A model generated the notes under the pieces. It had not been told where the DNA came from, did not search any database, and saw nothing but the letters and a program-made list of their open reading frames with translations. The position numbers and the translations under genes are program-made. This document shows, piece after piece, positions 35,946 to 44,308 of a DNA stretch of 64,000 nt (the first letter of the stretch is position 1; the number at the start of each line of letters is the position of its first letter). This stretch comes from Cupriavidus respiraculi (GTDB taxonomy: Bacteria; Pseudomonadota; Gammaproteobacteria; Burkholderiales; Burkholderiaceae): NCBI RefSeq assembly GCF_914271545.1, contig NZ_CAJZAH010000003.1, positions 248,001-312,000 on the forward strand, read 5' to 3'.

Positions 35946-37637
35946 ATGTATCAGTACGATCAATACGACCAGCGCATCGTCCTCGAGCGCGTTGCCCAGT
36001 TCCGCGATCAGGTGCGCCGCCGCCTGGCGGACGAGCTGACCGAAGAGGAGTTCGTGCCGCTGCGGCTGCAGAACGGCCTGTACATGCAACGCCACGCCTA
36101 CATGCTGCGCGTGGCGATTCCCTATGGGCTGCTGGCATCGAAGCAGATGCGCATGCTCGCGCATATCGCGCGCACCTACGACCGCAACTACGGCCACTTC
36201 TCGACGCGCCAGAACATCCAGTACAACTGGATGGAGCTGGAGCGCGTGCCGGATGCGCTGGCCGACCTGGCCTCGGTCGAGATGCACGGCATCCAGACTT
36301 CGGGCAACTGCGTGCGCAACATCACAACCGACCACTTCGCCGGCGTGGCGCCGGACGAGGCGGTCGACCCGCGGCCGCTGGCCGAACTGCTGCGCCAGTG
36401 GAGCACCTTCCAGCCGGAATTCGCCTTCCTGCCGCGCAAGTTCAAGATTGCCATCTCGGCCTCGGCGGACGACCGCGCCGTGGTGCAGATGCACGATATC
36501 GGCATCTACGCCTACCGCAATGACGCGGGCGAGCTCCGCCTGCGCATCCTGGCCGGCGGTGGCCTGGGCCGCACGCCCATCCTCGGCTCGATCATCAAGG
36601 ACGACCTGCCGTGGCAGCACCTGCTGACCTACGTCGAGTCCGCCATCCGCGTCTACAACCGCTACGGCCGCCGCGACAACAAGTACAAGGCGCGCATCAA
36701 GATCCTGGTGAAGGCCATCGGCGTGGAGAAGTTCGCGCAGGAAGTCGAGGAGGAATGGCAGTACAGCAAGGACGGTCCCGGCACGCTGACGCAGGAAGAG
36801 TTCGACCGCGTGGCACAGTACTTCGCCCCGCCGGCCTATGACAAGCTGCCCGACACCGACGCCGGTTTCGAGCGCCACCTGCTCGAGGACAAGGCGTTCG
36901 CGCGCTGGGTGCGCCGCAGCGTGCATGCCCACAAGGTGGCCGGCTACGCCGCGGTCACGCTGTCGACCAAGCCCGGCATCGCCGCGCCGCCGGGAGACGC
37001 CACCGCCGAGCAGATGGACCTGGTCGCGGACCTGGCCGACCGCTTCGGCTATGGCGAGCTGCGCGTGGCGCACGAGCAGAATCTGGTACTGCCGGACGTG
37101 CGCAAGCGCGATCTGTACGAACTGTGGCAGATCGCGAAGGAGGCGGGCCTGGCGACGGCCAACATCGGCCTGCTGACCGACATCATCGCCTGCCCCGGCG
37201 GCGATTTCTGCTCGCTGGCGAACGCCAAGTCGATCCCCATCGCGCAGGCGATCCAGCAGCGCTTCGAGGACCTCGACTTCGTCCACGACCTGGGCGAGAT
37301 GTCGCTCAACATCTCGGGCTGCATCAACGCCTGCGGCCACCACCACGTCGGCAACATCGGCGTGCTGGGCGTCGATAAGGACGGCGAGGAGTGGTACCAG
37401 GTCACGCTGGGCGGCGCGCAGGGCAACCAGACCGCGCTGGGCAAGGTGATCGGCCCCTCGTTCAAGGCCGAGGAAATGCCCGAGGTGGTCAGCCGCATCG
37501 TCGACACGTTTGTGGAAAACCGCCACGACGACGAGCGCTTCATCGACACGTTTGCCCGCATCGGCATGGCGCCGTTCAAGGAACGCGTCTACGCCGACAA
37601 GCGCGCCGACAAGCAGCGCGAACGCGCCGAGGCCTGA
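35946..37637 (+). CDS. cysI: Sulfite reductase, hemoprotein subunit (siroheme and 4Fe-4S)
   Basis: 563 residues. Two nitrite/sulfite reductase ferredoxin-like half domains and two siroheme/4Fe-4S domains. The cluster cysteines are in IACPGGDFCSLANAK and SGCINACGHHHVGNIG; siroheme-side residues are in QTSGNCVRNIT and STRQNIQYNW. It reduces sulfite to sulfide. No cysJ flavoprotein is nearby, so electrons probably come from ferredoxin or another donor. Siroheme would be made by the methyltransferase at the end of this operon plus a chelatase. Confidence 0.95.
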   Translation: MYQYDQYDQRIVLERVAQFRDQVRRRLADELTEEEFVPLRLQNGLYMQRHAYMLRVAIPYGLLASKQMRMLAHIARTYDRNYGHFSTRQNIQYNWMELERVPDALADLASVEMHGIQTSGNCVRNITTDHFAGVAPDEAVDPRPLAELLRQWSTFQPEFAFLPRKFKIAISASADDRAVVQMHDIGIYAYRNDAGELRLRILAGGGLGRTPILGSIIKDDLPWQHLLTYVESAIRVYNRYGRRDNKYKARIKILVKAIGVEKFAQEVEEEWQYSKDGPGTLTQEEFDRVAQYFAPPAYDKLPDTDAGFERHLLEDKAFARWVRRSVHAHKVAGYAAVTLSTKPGIAAPPGDATAEQMDLVADLADRFGYGELRVAHEQNLVLPDVRKRDLYELWQIAKEAGLATANIGLLTDIIACPGGDFCSLANAKSIPIAQAIQQRFEDLDFVHDLGEMSLNISGCINACGHHHVGNIGVLGVDKDGEEWYQVTLGGAQGNQTALGKVIGPSFKAEEMPEVVSRIVDTFVENRHDDERFIDTFARIGMAPFKERVYADKRADKQRERAEA

Positions 37638-37650
37638 GCCCGGCCCGAGC

Positions 37651-37676
37651 GCACAGAGAACGCACAGAGAACGCAC
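37651..37676 (+). repeat. Tandem 11-base duplication over a ribosome-binding site
   Basis: GCACAGAGAAC occurs twice head to tail (37651-37661 and 37662-37672), followed by a third partial copy GCACA just before the ATG at 37677. The repeated unit holds the AGAGA that serves as the Shine-Dalgarno of the DUF934 gene. Confidence 0.85.
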
Positions 37677-38285
37677 ATGGCAAAGATCATTCAACTGCAA
37701 CGCGCCGCACAAGCGGATGCACAGCCGACGCCCGTCATCGTCGACGACGCGTGGACCGTGCTGCGTGGCGCCGAAGGGCAGGCCCCGACCGACGAGCAGA
37801 TCGCCGCGGCGGCCGCCGGCCAGGACCCGGTGCTGTTTCCGTTCACCGTCTGGCAGGCGCACAAGGACGGCCTGCTGGCCGATCGTTCGCCCGCCATCAC
37901 CGGCATCTGGCTCGCACCGGAAGACGAGCCCGGCGACGTCAAGGCCGAGTTCCCGCGGGTGTCCGTGCTGGCGGTCGATTTCCCGGTGTTCCGCGACGGC
38001 CGCGGCTTCTCCACGGCCTATCTGCTGCGCACCCGCTACGGGTGGAGCGGCCAGCTGCGTGCCGTCGGCGACGTGCTGCGCGACCAGCTCAATTTCATGA
38101 AGCGTTGCGGGTTCGATGCCTTCGCGGTGCGCGCGGACAAGAACATCGAGGACGCCATCAAGGGCTTCACCGAGTTCACCGTGACGTACCAGGCCTCGGT
38201 CGACGAGCCGCTGCCGCTGTTCCGCCGCGCCCGCGCCGCCGATGCCGCGGCACCGGCCGGCACGCACGCCAGGGAATCGGCATGA
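37677..38285 (+). CDS. DUF934 family protein of the sulfur operon
   Basis: 202 residues, recognised as DUF934 by its fixed place between cysI and cysH and by motifs such as VDFPVFRDGRGFSTAYLLRTRYGW, LRAVGDVLRDQLNFMKRCGFDAF. It is often annotated as an oxidoreductase without direct evidence. It may help sulfite reduction, since it always accompanies CysJ-less CysI in beta- and alphaproteobacteria. It overlaps cysH as ATGA. Confidence 0.88.
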   Translation: MAKIIQLQRAAQADAQPTPVIVDDAWTVLRGAEGQAPTDEQIAAAAAGQDPVLFPFTVWQAHKDGLLADRSPAITGIWLAPEDEPGDVKAEFPRVSVLAVDFPVFRDGRGFSTAYLLRTRYGWSGQLRAVGDVLRDQLNFMKRCGFDAFAVRADKNIEDAIKGFTEFTVTYQASVDEPLPLFRRARAADAAAPAGTHARESA

Positions 38286-39082
38286 GCAGCGTGAGCGAGA
38301 TCGGCATTATCGAGGTGGCCCCGGCCGCGTCGTCGCTGCGTCCGGCGCTGTGGACGGCGCCGGAGTACACCGGCAGCGTAGCCGCCCTCGAAGCCAAGGA
38401 GCGCGAGCTGCAGGCCCGCCTGGCCGATATCGCCGGGCGCTTCTTCCGCGCGCGCTTCGCCTCGAGCCTGGCAGCCGAAGACATGGTCATCACCGACGCG
38501 ATCCTGCGCAGCGCGGAAAGCGTGCGGACCGGCATCCGCGTATTCACGCTGCAGACCGGCCGCCTGCACCCGGAAACGCTGGCTGTGCTGGACGGCGTCA
38601 AGGCGCACTACGGCTACGACATCGAGCAGTTCACGCCGGACCCCGAGGCGGTCGAGAACTATGTGCGCAACCATGGCCTGAACGCCGTGTACGACAGCGT
38701 GGATCTGCGCAAGACCTGCTGCGGCATCCGCAAGGTCGAGCCGCTGAACCGCGCGCTGTCGCACGCCGATGCGTGGCTGACCGGCCAGCGCCGCGAGCAG
38801 GCGGTCACCCGCACCGAGCTGCCGTTCGAGGAGCTCGACGAGGCGCGCGGCATTCCCAAGTTCAACCCGATCGCGGACTGGACCGAGGCCGAGGTGTGGG
38901 CGTATCTGAAGCGCCATGACGTGCCCGTCAACGCGCTGTATGGCAAGGGCTATCCGAGCATCGGCTGCGAGCCGTGTACGCGCGCCGTGCGCGTCGGCGA
39001 GGATCTGCGCGCCGGACGCTGGTGGTGGGAAAGCAAGGATTCCAAAGAGTGCGGTCTGCACGAACAGAACATCAAGCATTGA
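38282..39082 (+). CDS. cysH: APS/PAPS reductase (iron-sulfur type)
   Basis: 266 residues. Reduces adenylyl sulfate to sulfite with thioredoxin. Both cluster cysteine pairs of the APS-reductase type are present, KTCCGIRKVEPLNRAL and IGCEPCTRAV, plus the catalytic ECGLHEQ near the C terminus. The P-loop-like SLAAEDMVITDAI and RTGIRVFTLQTGRL segments are family features. The double-cysteine motifs mark the [4Fe-4S] APS reductase, which agrees with the absence of an APS kinase gene (cysC). Confidence 0.94.
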   Translation: MSSVSEIGIIEVAPAASSLRPALWTAPEYTGSVAALEAKERELQARLADIAGRFFRARFASSLAAEDMVITDAILRSAESVRTGIRVFTLQTGRLHPETLAVLDGVKAHYGYDIEQFTPDPEAVENYVRNHGLNAVYDSVDLRKTCCGIRKVEPLNRALSHADAWLTGQRREQAVTRTELPFEELDEARGIPKFNPIADWTEAEVWAYLKRHDVPVNALYGKGYPSIGCEPCTRAVRVGEDLRAGRWWWESKDSKECGLHEQNIKH

Positions 39083-39090
39083 GGCCAGAC

Positions 39091-40098
39091 ATGGGCATCA
39101 TGAACGAACTCCAGGCCGGCGCGAGCGCCGCCGATACCGCGGGCGAAGCGTCCGGCGACATCCGCCATCTGACCGAGGTCCAGAACGATCACCTGGACCG
39201 GCTCGAGGCCGAGTCGATCTACATCATCCGCGAGGTCGTGGCCGAATGCCGCAATCCCGCGCTGCTGTTCTCGGGCGGCAAGGACTCCATCGTCATGCTG
39301 CACCTGGCGCTGAAGGCGTTCCGCCTGGACCACGGCGGCCGCGCGCGCAAGATCGAGCTGCCGTTCCCGCTGGTGCATATCGACACGGGACACAACTATC
39401 CCGAGGTGATCGCATTCCGCGACCAGCGCGTGGGAGAGATCGGCGCGCGGCTGGTGGTGGGCCATGTCGAGGAATCGATCAAGCGCGGCACGGTGCGCCT
39501 GCGCAAGGAAACCGATTCGCGCAACGCGGCGCAGGCCGTCACGCTGCTCGAGACCATCGAGGCGCACAAGTTCGACGCGCTGATGGGCGGCGCGCGCCGC
39601 GACGAGGAAAAGGCCCGCGCCAAGGAACGCATCTTCTCGTTTCGCGACGAGTTCGGCCAGTGGGACCCCAAGGCGCAGCGCCCCGAGCTGTGGAGCCTGT
39701 ACAACGCGCGCATGGCGCCCGGCGAGCAGATGCGCGTGTTCCCGATCTCGAACTGGACGGAGCTCGACGTGTGGCAGTACATCGCCCGCGAGAACCTCGC
39801 GCTGCCCCCGATCTACTACGCGCACCAGCGCGAGGTCGTGCGCAAGAACGGCCTGCTGGTGCCGGTGACGCCGATCACGCCGAAGCAGGACGGCGACGTC
39901 AGCGAAGTGCTGTCGGTCCGCTTCCGTACCGTGGGCGATATCAGTTGCACCTGCCCCGTGGCCAGCACGGCCGCGACGCCGGTGGAGATCATCGCGGAGA
40001 CCGCGGTGACCGAGATCACCGAGCGCGGCGCCACGCGGATGGACGACCAGACCAGCGAGGCCTCGATGGAGCGCCGCAAGAAGGAAGGCTACTTCTGA
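39091..40098 (+). CDS. cysD: Sulfate adenylyltransferase subunit 2
   Basis: 335 residues from the ATG at 39091, with GAGG upstream; a second ATG at 39100 is possible. PP-loop ATPase motif LLFSGGKDSIVMLHLALKAF, then FPLVHIDTGHNYPEV and the GGARRDEEKARAKERIFSFRD loop. With CysN it makes APS from ATP and sulfate. It follows cysH by eight bases and precedes cysN by 58. Confidence 0.96.
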   Translation: MGIMNELQAGASAADTAGEASGDIRHLTEVQNDHLDRLEAESIYIIREVVAECRNPALLFSGGKDSIVMLHLALKAFRLDHGGRARKIELPFPLVHIDTGHNYPEVIAFRDQRVGEIGARLVVGHVEESIKRGTVRLRKETDSRNAAQAVTLLETIEAHKFDALMGGARRDEEKARAKERIFSFRDEFGQWDPKAQRPELWSLYNARMAPGEQMRVFPISNWTELDVWQYIARENLALPPIYYAHQREVVRKNGLLVPVTPITPKQDGDVSEVLSVRFRTVGDISCTCPVASTAATPVEIIAETAVTEITERGATRMDDQTSEASMERRKKEGYF

Positions 40099-40156
40099 AC
40101 CCGTTTGATGTCGCGCGGCGGCCCCGTGGGCGCGGCGCGACCGTAAGGATTGCACC

Positions 40157-41461
40157 ATGACGAATCAAGCCACCCACCAGGGCCTGCTGCGCTTCATCAC
40201 CGCAGGCTCCGTCGACGACGGCAAGAGCACGCTGATCGGCCGGCTGCTGTTCGACAGCAAGTCCGTGCTGTCGGACCAGCTGACCGCGCTGGCCAACGCC
40301 AAGCACAAGCGCACCGCCGGCGAGCAGATCGACTTCTCGCTGCTGACCGACGGCCTGGAGGCAGAGCGCGAGCAGGGCATCACGATCGACGTGGCCTACC
40401 GCTATTTCTCGACGGCGCGGCGCAAGTTCATCATCGCCGATACCCCCGGCCACGAGCAGTACACCCGCAACATGGTGACCGGCGCCTCGACCGCGCATGC
40501 GGCCATCGTGCTGGTCGATGCCACGCGCGTGACGGTCAAGGACGGCCGCGCCGAGCTGCTGGCCCAGACCAAGCGCCATTCGGCCATCCTGAAGCTGCTC
40601 GAGCTGCAGCACGTGATCGTCGCGATCAACAAGATGGACCTGGTCGACTTCAGCGAGCAGCGCTTCAACGAGATCCGCGCCGCCTATGACGAGCTTGCCG
40701 GCCAGCTGGGCCTGAAGGACGTGCGCTACGTACCGGTTTCCGCGCTGCGCGGCGACAACATCGTGCATGCCAGCGAAGCGATGCCGTGGTACCAGGGCGA
40801 GCCGCTGCTGCAGCTGCTGGAGGACCTGCCGGTCGAGGAAACCGCGCCCGAGGGCGAGACCGCGCTGCGCTTCCCCGTGCAGCTGGTGATCCGGCAGGAC
40901 GGCTCCCAGGCCGACGACTTCCGCGGCTATGCCGGCCGCGTCGAGGCGGGCACCGTGCGCGTGGGCCAGAAGCTGCGCGTGCTGCCGGCCAACCGCGAGG
41001 CCGTGGTCGCCGAGGTGCTCACGCCCAACGGCGCTGCCGAGTCAGCGAACGTGGGCGAGACCGTCACCATTACGCTGACCGAGGATGTGGATGTGTCGCG
41101 CGGTGACATGTTCGTCGCCGCCGATGCCGAGGCCAATGGCGCGAAGAAGCTGCAGGCGGACCTGTGCTGGTTCGACGACACCGCGCTCAACACCGCGCGC
41201 AAATACGTGCTCAAGCACACCACGGCGACCGTGTTCGCCCGCGTGTCGGCGGTCGATCGCGTGCTGGACGTGCATACGCTGTCGCAGGAAACCGGCCGCC
41301 ATGACATCCGCCTGAACGACATCGGTTCGGTGCAGATCTCGTTGCAGAAGCCGCTGGTGTGCGATGTCTACGGCGACAACCCGGCCACGGGTGCGTTCGT
41401 GCTGATCGACGAGGCGACCAACCATACGGTCGCCGCCGGCATGATCCGTGCGTATTCCTGA
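40157..41461 (+). CDS. cysN: Sulfate adenylyltransferase subunit 1 (GTPase)
   Basis: 434 residues. Elongation-factor-like GTPase: P-loop GSVDDGKSTLIG, switch DTPGHEQYTRNM and NKMD are present. It couples GTP hydrolysis to sulfate adenylation by CysD. No kinase domain is fused at the C terminus, so this is CysN alone and not a CysNC fusion. AAGGATTGCACC precedes the start. Confidence 0.96.
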   Translation: MTNQATHQGLLRFITAGSVDDGKSTLIGRLLFDSKSVLSDQLTALANAKHKRTAGEQIDFSLLTDGLEAEREQGITIDVAYRYFSTARRKFIIADTPGHEQYTRNMVTGASTAHAAIVLVDATRVTVKDGRAELLAQTKRHSAILKLLELQHVIVAINKMDLVDFSEQRFNEIRAAYDELAGQLGLKDVRYVPVSALRGDNIVHASEAMPWYQGEPLLQLLEDLPVEETAPEGETALRFPVQLVIRQDGSQADDFRGYAGRVEAGTVRVGQKLRVLPANREAVVAEVLTPNGAAESANVGETVTITLTEDVDVSRGDMFVAADAEANGAKKLQADLCWFDDTALNTARKYVLKHTTATVFARVSAVDRVLDVHTLSQETGRHDIRLNDIGSVQISLQKPLVCDVYGDNPATGAFVLIDEATNHTVAAGMIRAYS

Positions 41462-41507
41462 GCCGACGAGCCACAACAGGCATCCACGACAAGGCAAGGA
41501 GTTCACG

Positions 41508-42278
41508 ATGGGCAAGGTCTACCTGATCGGGGCGGGTCCCGGTGCCGCGGACCTCATTACGGTGCGCGGTGCACGATTGTTGGGCGAAGCCCAGGTCGTG
41601 CTGCACGATGCGCTGGTGTCGCCCGAGATGCTGGCATGGTGCCCACAGGCGCAGCTGGTGGAAGTGGGCAAGCGGTGCGGCAAGCGCTCGACCGCCCAGC
41701 TTTTCATCAACCGCCAGATCGTCGATCTGGCGACCAAGCACGAACGCGTGGTGCGGCTGAAGGGCGGCGATCCGATGCTGTTCGGCCGTGCGGACGAGGA
41801 GTTGCAGGCGCTGGAGGAGGCCGGCATCGACTACGAGATCGTGCCCGGCATCACCGCCGCGCTGGCGGCCGCATCCGCCATCGCCAAGCCGCTGACCAAG
41901 CGCGGCGTATCGCGCAGCGTGGCCTTCGCCACGCAGTCCAAGGCGCCGGAGACTGTCGACGTGGAGGCCGACGTCAAGGCCGACACGCTGGTCTACTACA
42001 TGGGCCGCGACCAGGCCGCTGCCATCGCCGCGCAGCTGATCGCCCACGGCAAGTCGCCCAACACGCCCGCCTGGGTCGTCGAGGCGGCCTCCACCGCCCA
42101 CCAGCGCAGCAGGCAGTTCACGTTGCGGCAGATGGCGGCCGGCGAAGCGGCGGCCTGGATCGACGCGGAGCAGCCGAGCCTCCTGATGATTGGCGAGGCG
42201 CTGGCGTCGCGGGCGACGGAGCAAATCCCTTTCGCAAGCGCCATGTGCGGGCTGCAGGAAGCGGTAAGGGCGGCGTAG
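41508..42278 (+). CDS. cobA: Uroporphyrinogen-III C-methyltransferase (SUMT)
   Basis: 256 residues from the ATG at 41508, with AAGGAG upstream. SAM-binding LIGAGPGAADLITVRGARLL and the LKGGDPMLFGRADEEL and VPGITAALAAASA motifs identify it. It methylates uroporphyrinogen III twice, making precorrin-2 for siroheme. It has no CysG dehydrogenase/chelatase domain. As last gene of the sulfur operon it supplies siroheme for CysI; cysG-type naming is also used. Confidence 0.93.
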   Translation: MGKVYLIGAGPGAADLITVRGARLLGEAQVVLHDALVSPEMLAWCPQAQLVEVGKRCGKRSTAQLFINRQIVDLATKHERVVRLKGGDPMLFGRADEELQALEEAGIDYEIVPGITAALAAASAIAKPLTKRGVSRSVAFATQSKAPETVDVEADVKADTLVYYMGRDQAAAIAAQLIAHGKSPNTPAWVVEAASTAHQRSRQFTLRQMAAGEAAAWIDAEQPSLLMIGEALASRATEQIPFASAMCGLQEAVRAA

Positions 42279-42295
42279 CGGGCAAAGTGGCGGCT

Positions 42296-42666
42296 CTATG
42301 CCTTCGGCGCAGCGTTGCCTGCGTCCGATTTCAGGCCGGGAAGAACCGTCAGCAGCCCCGGCAGTGCCGACCGCACGGTGTCCCAGACCACATCGAGATC
42401 GATCTCGAAGTATCCGTGGGCAATGCGGTCGCGCATGCCCGCATAGCTCGCCATGGCACTTCCGCGTGCCGCTGTGCGAAGTCGGGGTAGTGGTCCATGA
42501 TCTTCGTGGCGGCCTCGCCAAGAATCACCATGCTCATGATCACCGCCTGCTGTGTTCGCTTGTCCGCAGCAAAAGATTGCCGGTCGAGGCCTTCGACGAA
42601 CGTGCATGCGTCGGTGGCAGCTTCGGTCATATGGTCGAGATAGTCGACGAGCCGATTCGCCCTCAT
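42296..42666 (-). pseudogene. HepT-like HEPN ribonuclease toxin gene with a frameshift
   Basis: The first frame, from the ATG at 42666, gives a normal HepT N terminus (DYLDHMTEAATDACTFVEGL ... PWRAMR). The continuation with the catalytic R-x4-H motif (MRDRIAHGYFEIDL) lies in another frame and runs to a stop at 42296. The break is at a G run near 42440: one extra base would restore PWRAMR-GMRDRIAHGYF. As read, the active-site half is out of frame, so the toxin would be inactive. A sequencing error in the G run is possible. Confidence 0.82.
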
Positions 42667-42953
42667 ACCGGCTGCGCCTCGGCCAGGACATGGTCCCGGA
42701 ATCTTGCCGGCAACTCCGCAGGGGTCAGCACATCGACCGGTACGCCCAACAGTTGCTCGAGTTCGTCCTGCAGCGCGCCAAGATCGAACAGGGTTGCGCC
42801 AGGCAGCGCGTCCACTAGCAAGTCCAGGTCGCTGCCGTCCCGATCGGTCCCGTGTACCACCGAACCGAAGACGCGAGGATTGGCTGTCCGGAAGCGGCTC
42901 GCCGCATCTCGCACGGCGGAGCGCTGACTATCGAGGGCGGTCGAGGGCTTCAC
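42663..42953 (-). CDS. MntA-like minimal nucleotidyltransferase (antitoxin of HepT)
   Basis: 96 residues, starting with GTG at 42953 (VKPSTALDS) with GGGAG at good spacing upstream. The nucleotidyltransferase motif FGSVVHGTDRDGSDLDLLVD carries the GS and paired Asp residues. In characterised HepT-MntA pairs the antitoxin AMPylates the HEPN ribonuclease to silence it. Its stop overlaps the HepT ATG by four bases, the usual coupled arrangement. It looks intact although its partner is frameshifted. Confidence 0.85.
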   Translation of the reverse strand: MKPSTALDSQRSAVRDAASRFRTANPRVFGSVVHGTDRDGSDLDLLVDALPGATLFDLGALQDELEQLLGVPVDVLTPAELPARFRDHVLAEAQPV

Positions 42954-42984
42954 GGCATCTCCCGGGGATGGAATTCGCCATAGT

Positions 42985-43012
42985 TTGACAGAGCCCGGCC
43001 ATGGCCTACAAG
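42985..43012 (+). promoter_or_regulatory. Predicted promoter of tam
   Basis: A perfect TTGACA (42985-42990), 16-base spacer, TACAAG (43007-43012). It is about 100 bases before the tam start, and overlaps the upstream region of the divergent antitoxin gene. A second candidate, GATAAT at 43040-43045, lies in a small GCAGC/GCTGC hairpin. Confidence 0.45.
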
Positions 43013-43109
43013 GCGGTTCCGTTAAAGGTTGTAGCAGCGGATAATGCTGCATTCCCGCAAGCCGATCGCAGTACGCGAGCTGTGCCGTGCGGACGACCGG
43101 AGACAAGCG

Positions 43110-43880
43110 ATGACTTGGTCAGCGACCCAATACGTGGCCTTCGAAGCCGAGCGGACCCGTCCCTCCCGCGATCTGCTCGCCGCGGTGCCGGACACCCCCG
43201 TCAGAGCGGCTGTCGACCTGGGCTGCGGCCCCGGCAATTCGACCGAGGTCGTGGCGGCCCGCTATCCCGACGCCACGGTGCATGGGCTGGACAGCTCCAC
43301 CGACATGGTCGAGGCGGCCCGCAAGCGCCTGCCGCATCTTCGCTTCGATACCGCCGACATCGAAGGCTGGGCCGACCCCGGTCCCTACGACCTGATTTTC
43401 GCCAACGCCGTGCTGCAATGGGTGCCGGACCACGCGGCACTGTTTCCGCGGCTGGTCGGCAAGCTGTCGCCCGGCGGCCATCTCGCCGTGCAGATGCCGG
43501 ACAACCTCGATGAGCCGGCCCACCGCCTGATGCGCGAGACCGCCGCCGGCGGGCCATGGGCCGCGAAGCTGGCGGATGCCGCCAAGGCTCGCGCGGCGCG
43601 CGCCGACGCCGCCTGGTACTACGGCATGCTGAGGCCGCACTGCAGCCGGGTCGATGTCTGGCGCACGACCTACCACCACGTGCTGGCCGGGGGCGCCGCC
43701 GCAGTGGTCGAGTGGTTCAAGGGCAGTGGGCTGCGTCCGTTCCTGGCGCCCCTGGACGCGGCCGAGCAGGCCGACTACCTGGCGCGGTACACCGAGGCGG
43801 TGGCGCGGGCCTATCCCGCGCAGCCGGACGGCTCGGTGCTGCTGCCGTTCCCGCGGCTGTTCATCGTCGCGACGCGATAG
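43110..43880 (+). CDS. tam: Trans-aconitate 2-methyltransferase
   Basis: 256 residues from the ATG at 43110, with GGAGACAAGCG upstream. Typical Tam start MTWSATQYVAFEAERTRPSRDLL, SAM motif AAVDLGCGPGNST, and the ILFANAVLQWVPDHAALFPRL-like segment. It methylates trans-aconitate, which forms spontaneously from cis-aconitate and inhibits the TCA cycle. It is divergent from the broken toxin-antitoxin pair and converges on cbiX, with four bases between their stops. Confidence 0.9.
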   Translation: MTWSATQYVAFEAERTRPSRDLLAAVPDTPVRAAVDLGCGPGNSTEVVAARYPDATVHGLDSSTDMVEAARKRLPHLRFDTADIEGWADPGPYDLIFANAVLQWVPDHAALFPRLVGKLSPGGHLAVQMPDNLDEPAHRLMRETAAGGPWAAKLADAAKARAARADAAWYYGMLRPHCSRVDVWRTTYHHVLAGGAAAVVEWFKGSGLRPFLAPLDAAEQADYLARYTEAVARAYPAQPDGSVLLPFPRLFIVATR

Positions 43881-43884
43881 TCGC

Positions 43885-44295
43885 TCAGGCCGGGGACAGC
43901 GAGGCGGCGCAGTAGGCGGCGATGGCGTCGAGCACGCTGTCGGCCTCGCCCACGGCCGCCACGCTGCGAATCCGCGTGGCCGGATATTGGGCGCGGCAGG
44001 CATCGAGCAACGCCGGCAGATCGCGCCGCAGGTGGCCGCCCTGGCCGAAGAAGACCGGCACCACGGTGATATCGGCGACACCTTCGTCCGCCAGCGCGCC
44101 GATCGTCTCGGGCAGCGCCGGCGACATCAGTTCCAGGAAGGCCAGCCGCACTTCGCATTGCGGCATGGCGGCGACCAGCTTGTCGTGCAGGCGGTCGAAC
44201 GGCTCGCGCCAGCGGGCATCGCGCGCGCCGTGGGCGAACAGCACCAATGCCTGCGACGCGGAGCTGGGTTGGGGCCCTGCCGGAGATGCGTTCAT
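43885..44295 (-). CDS. cbiX: CbiX/SirB-type sirohydrochlorin chelatase
   Basis: 136 residues, the short single-domain form. VLFAHGARDARW and VPVFFGQGGHLRRDLPALL hold the metal-binding histidines. It probably inserts iron into sirohydrochlorin (or cobalt into precursors), completing siroheme together with cobA across the short tam region. It is the last gene after lptF-lptG, starting 13 bases past the lptG stop, so it appears to be cotranscribed with outer-membrane export genes. Confidence 0.88.
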   Translation of the reverse strand: MNASPAGPQPSSASQALVLFAHGARDARWREPFDRLHDKLVAAMPQCEVRLAFLELMSPALPETIGALADEGVADITVVPVFFGQGGHLRRDLPALLDACRAQYPATRIRSVAAVGEADSVLDAIAAYCAASLSPA

Positions 44296-44308
44296 CGGTG
44301 CGGGTCCG

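Noticed and set aside
35049-38267. A 1072-codon minus-strand frame opposite the permease, cysI and DUF934 genes
   Set aside because: Same reason: opposite strand of strongly supported genes, with compositional bias only.
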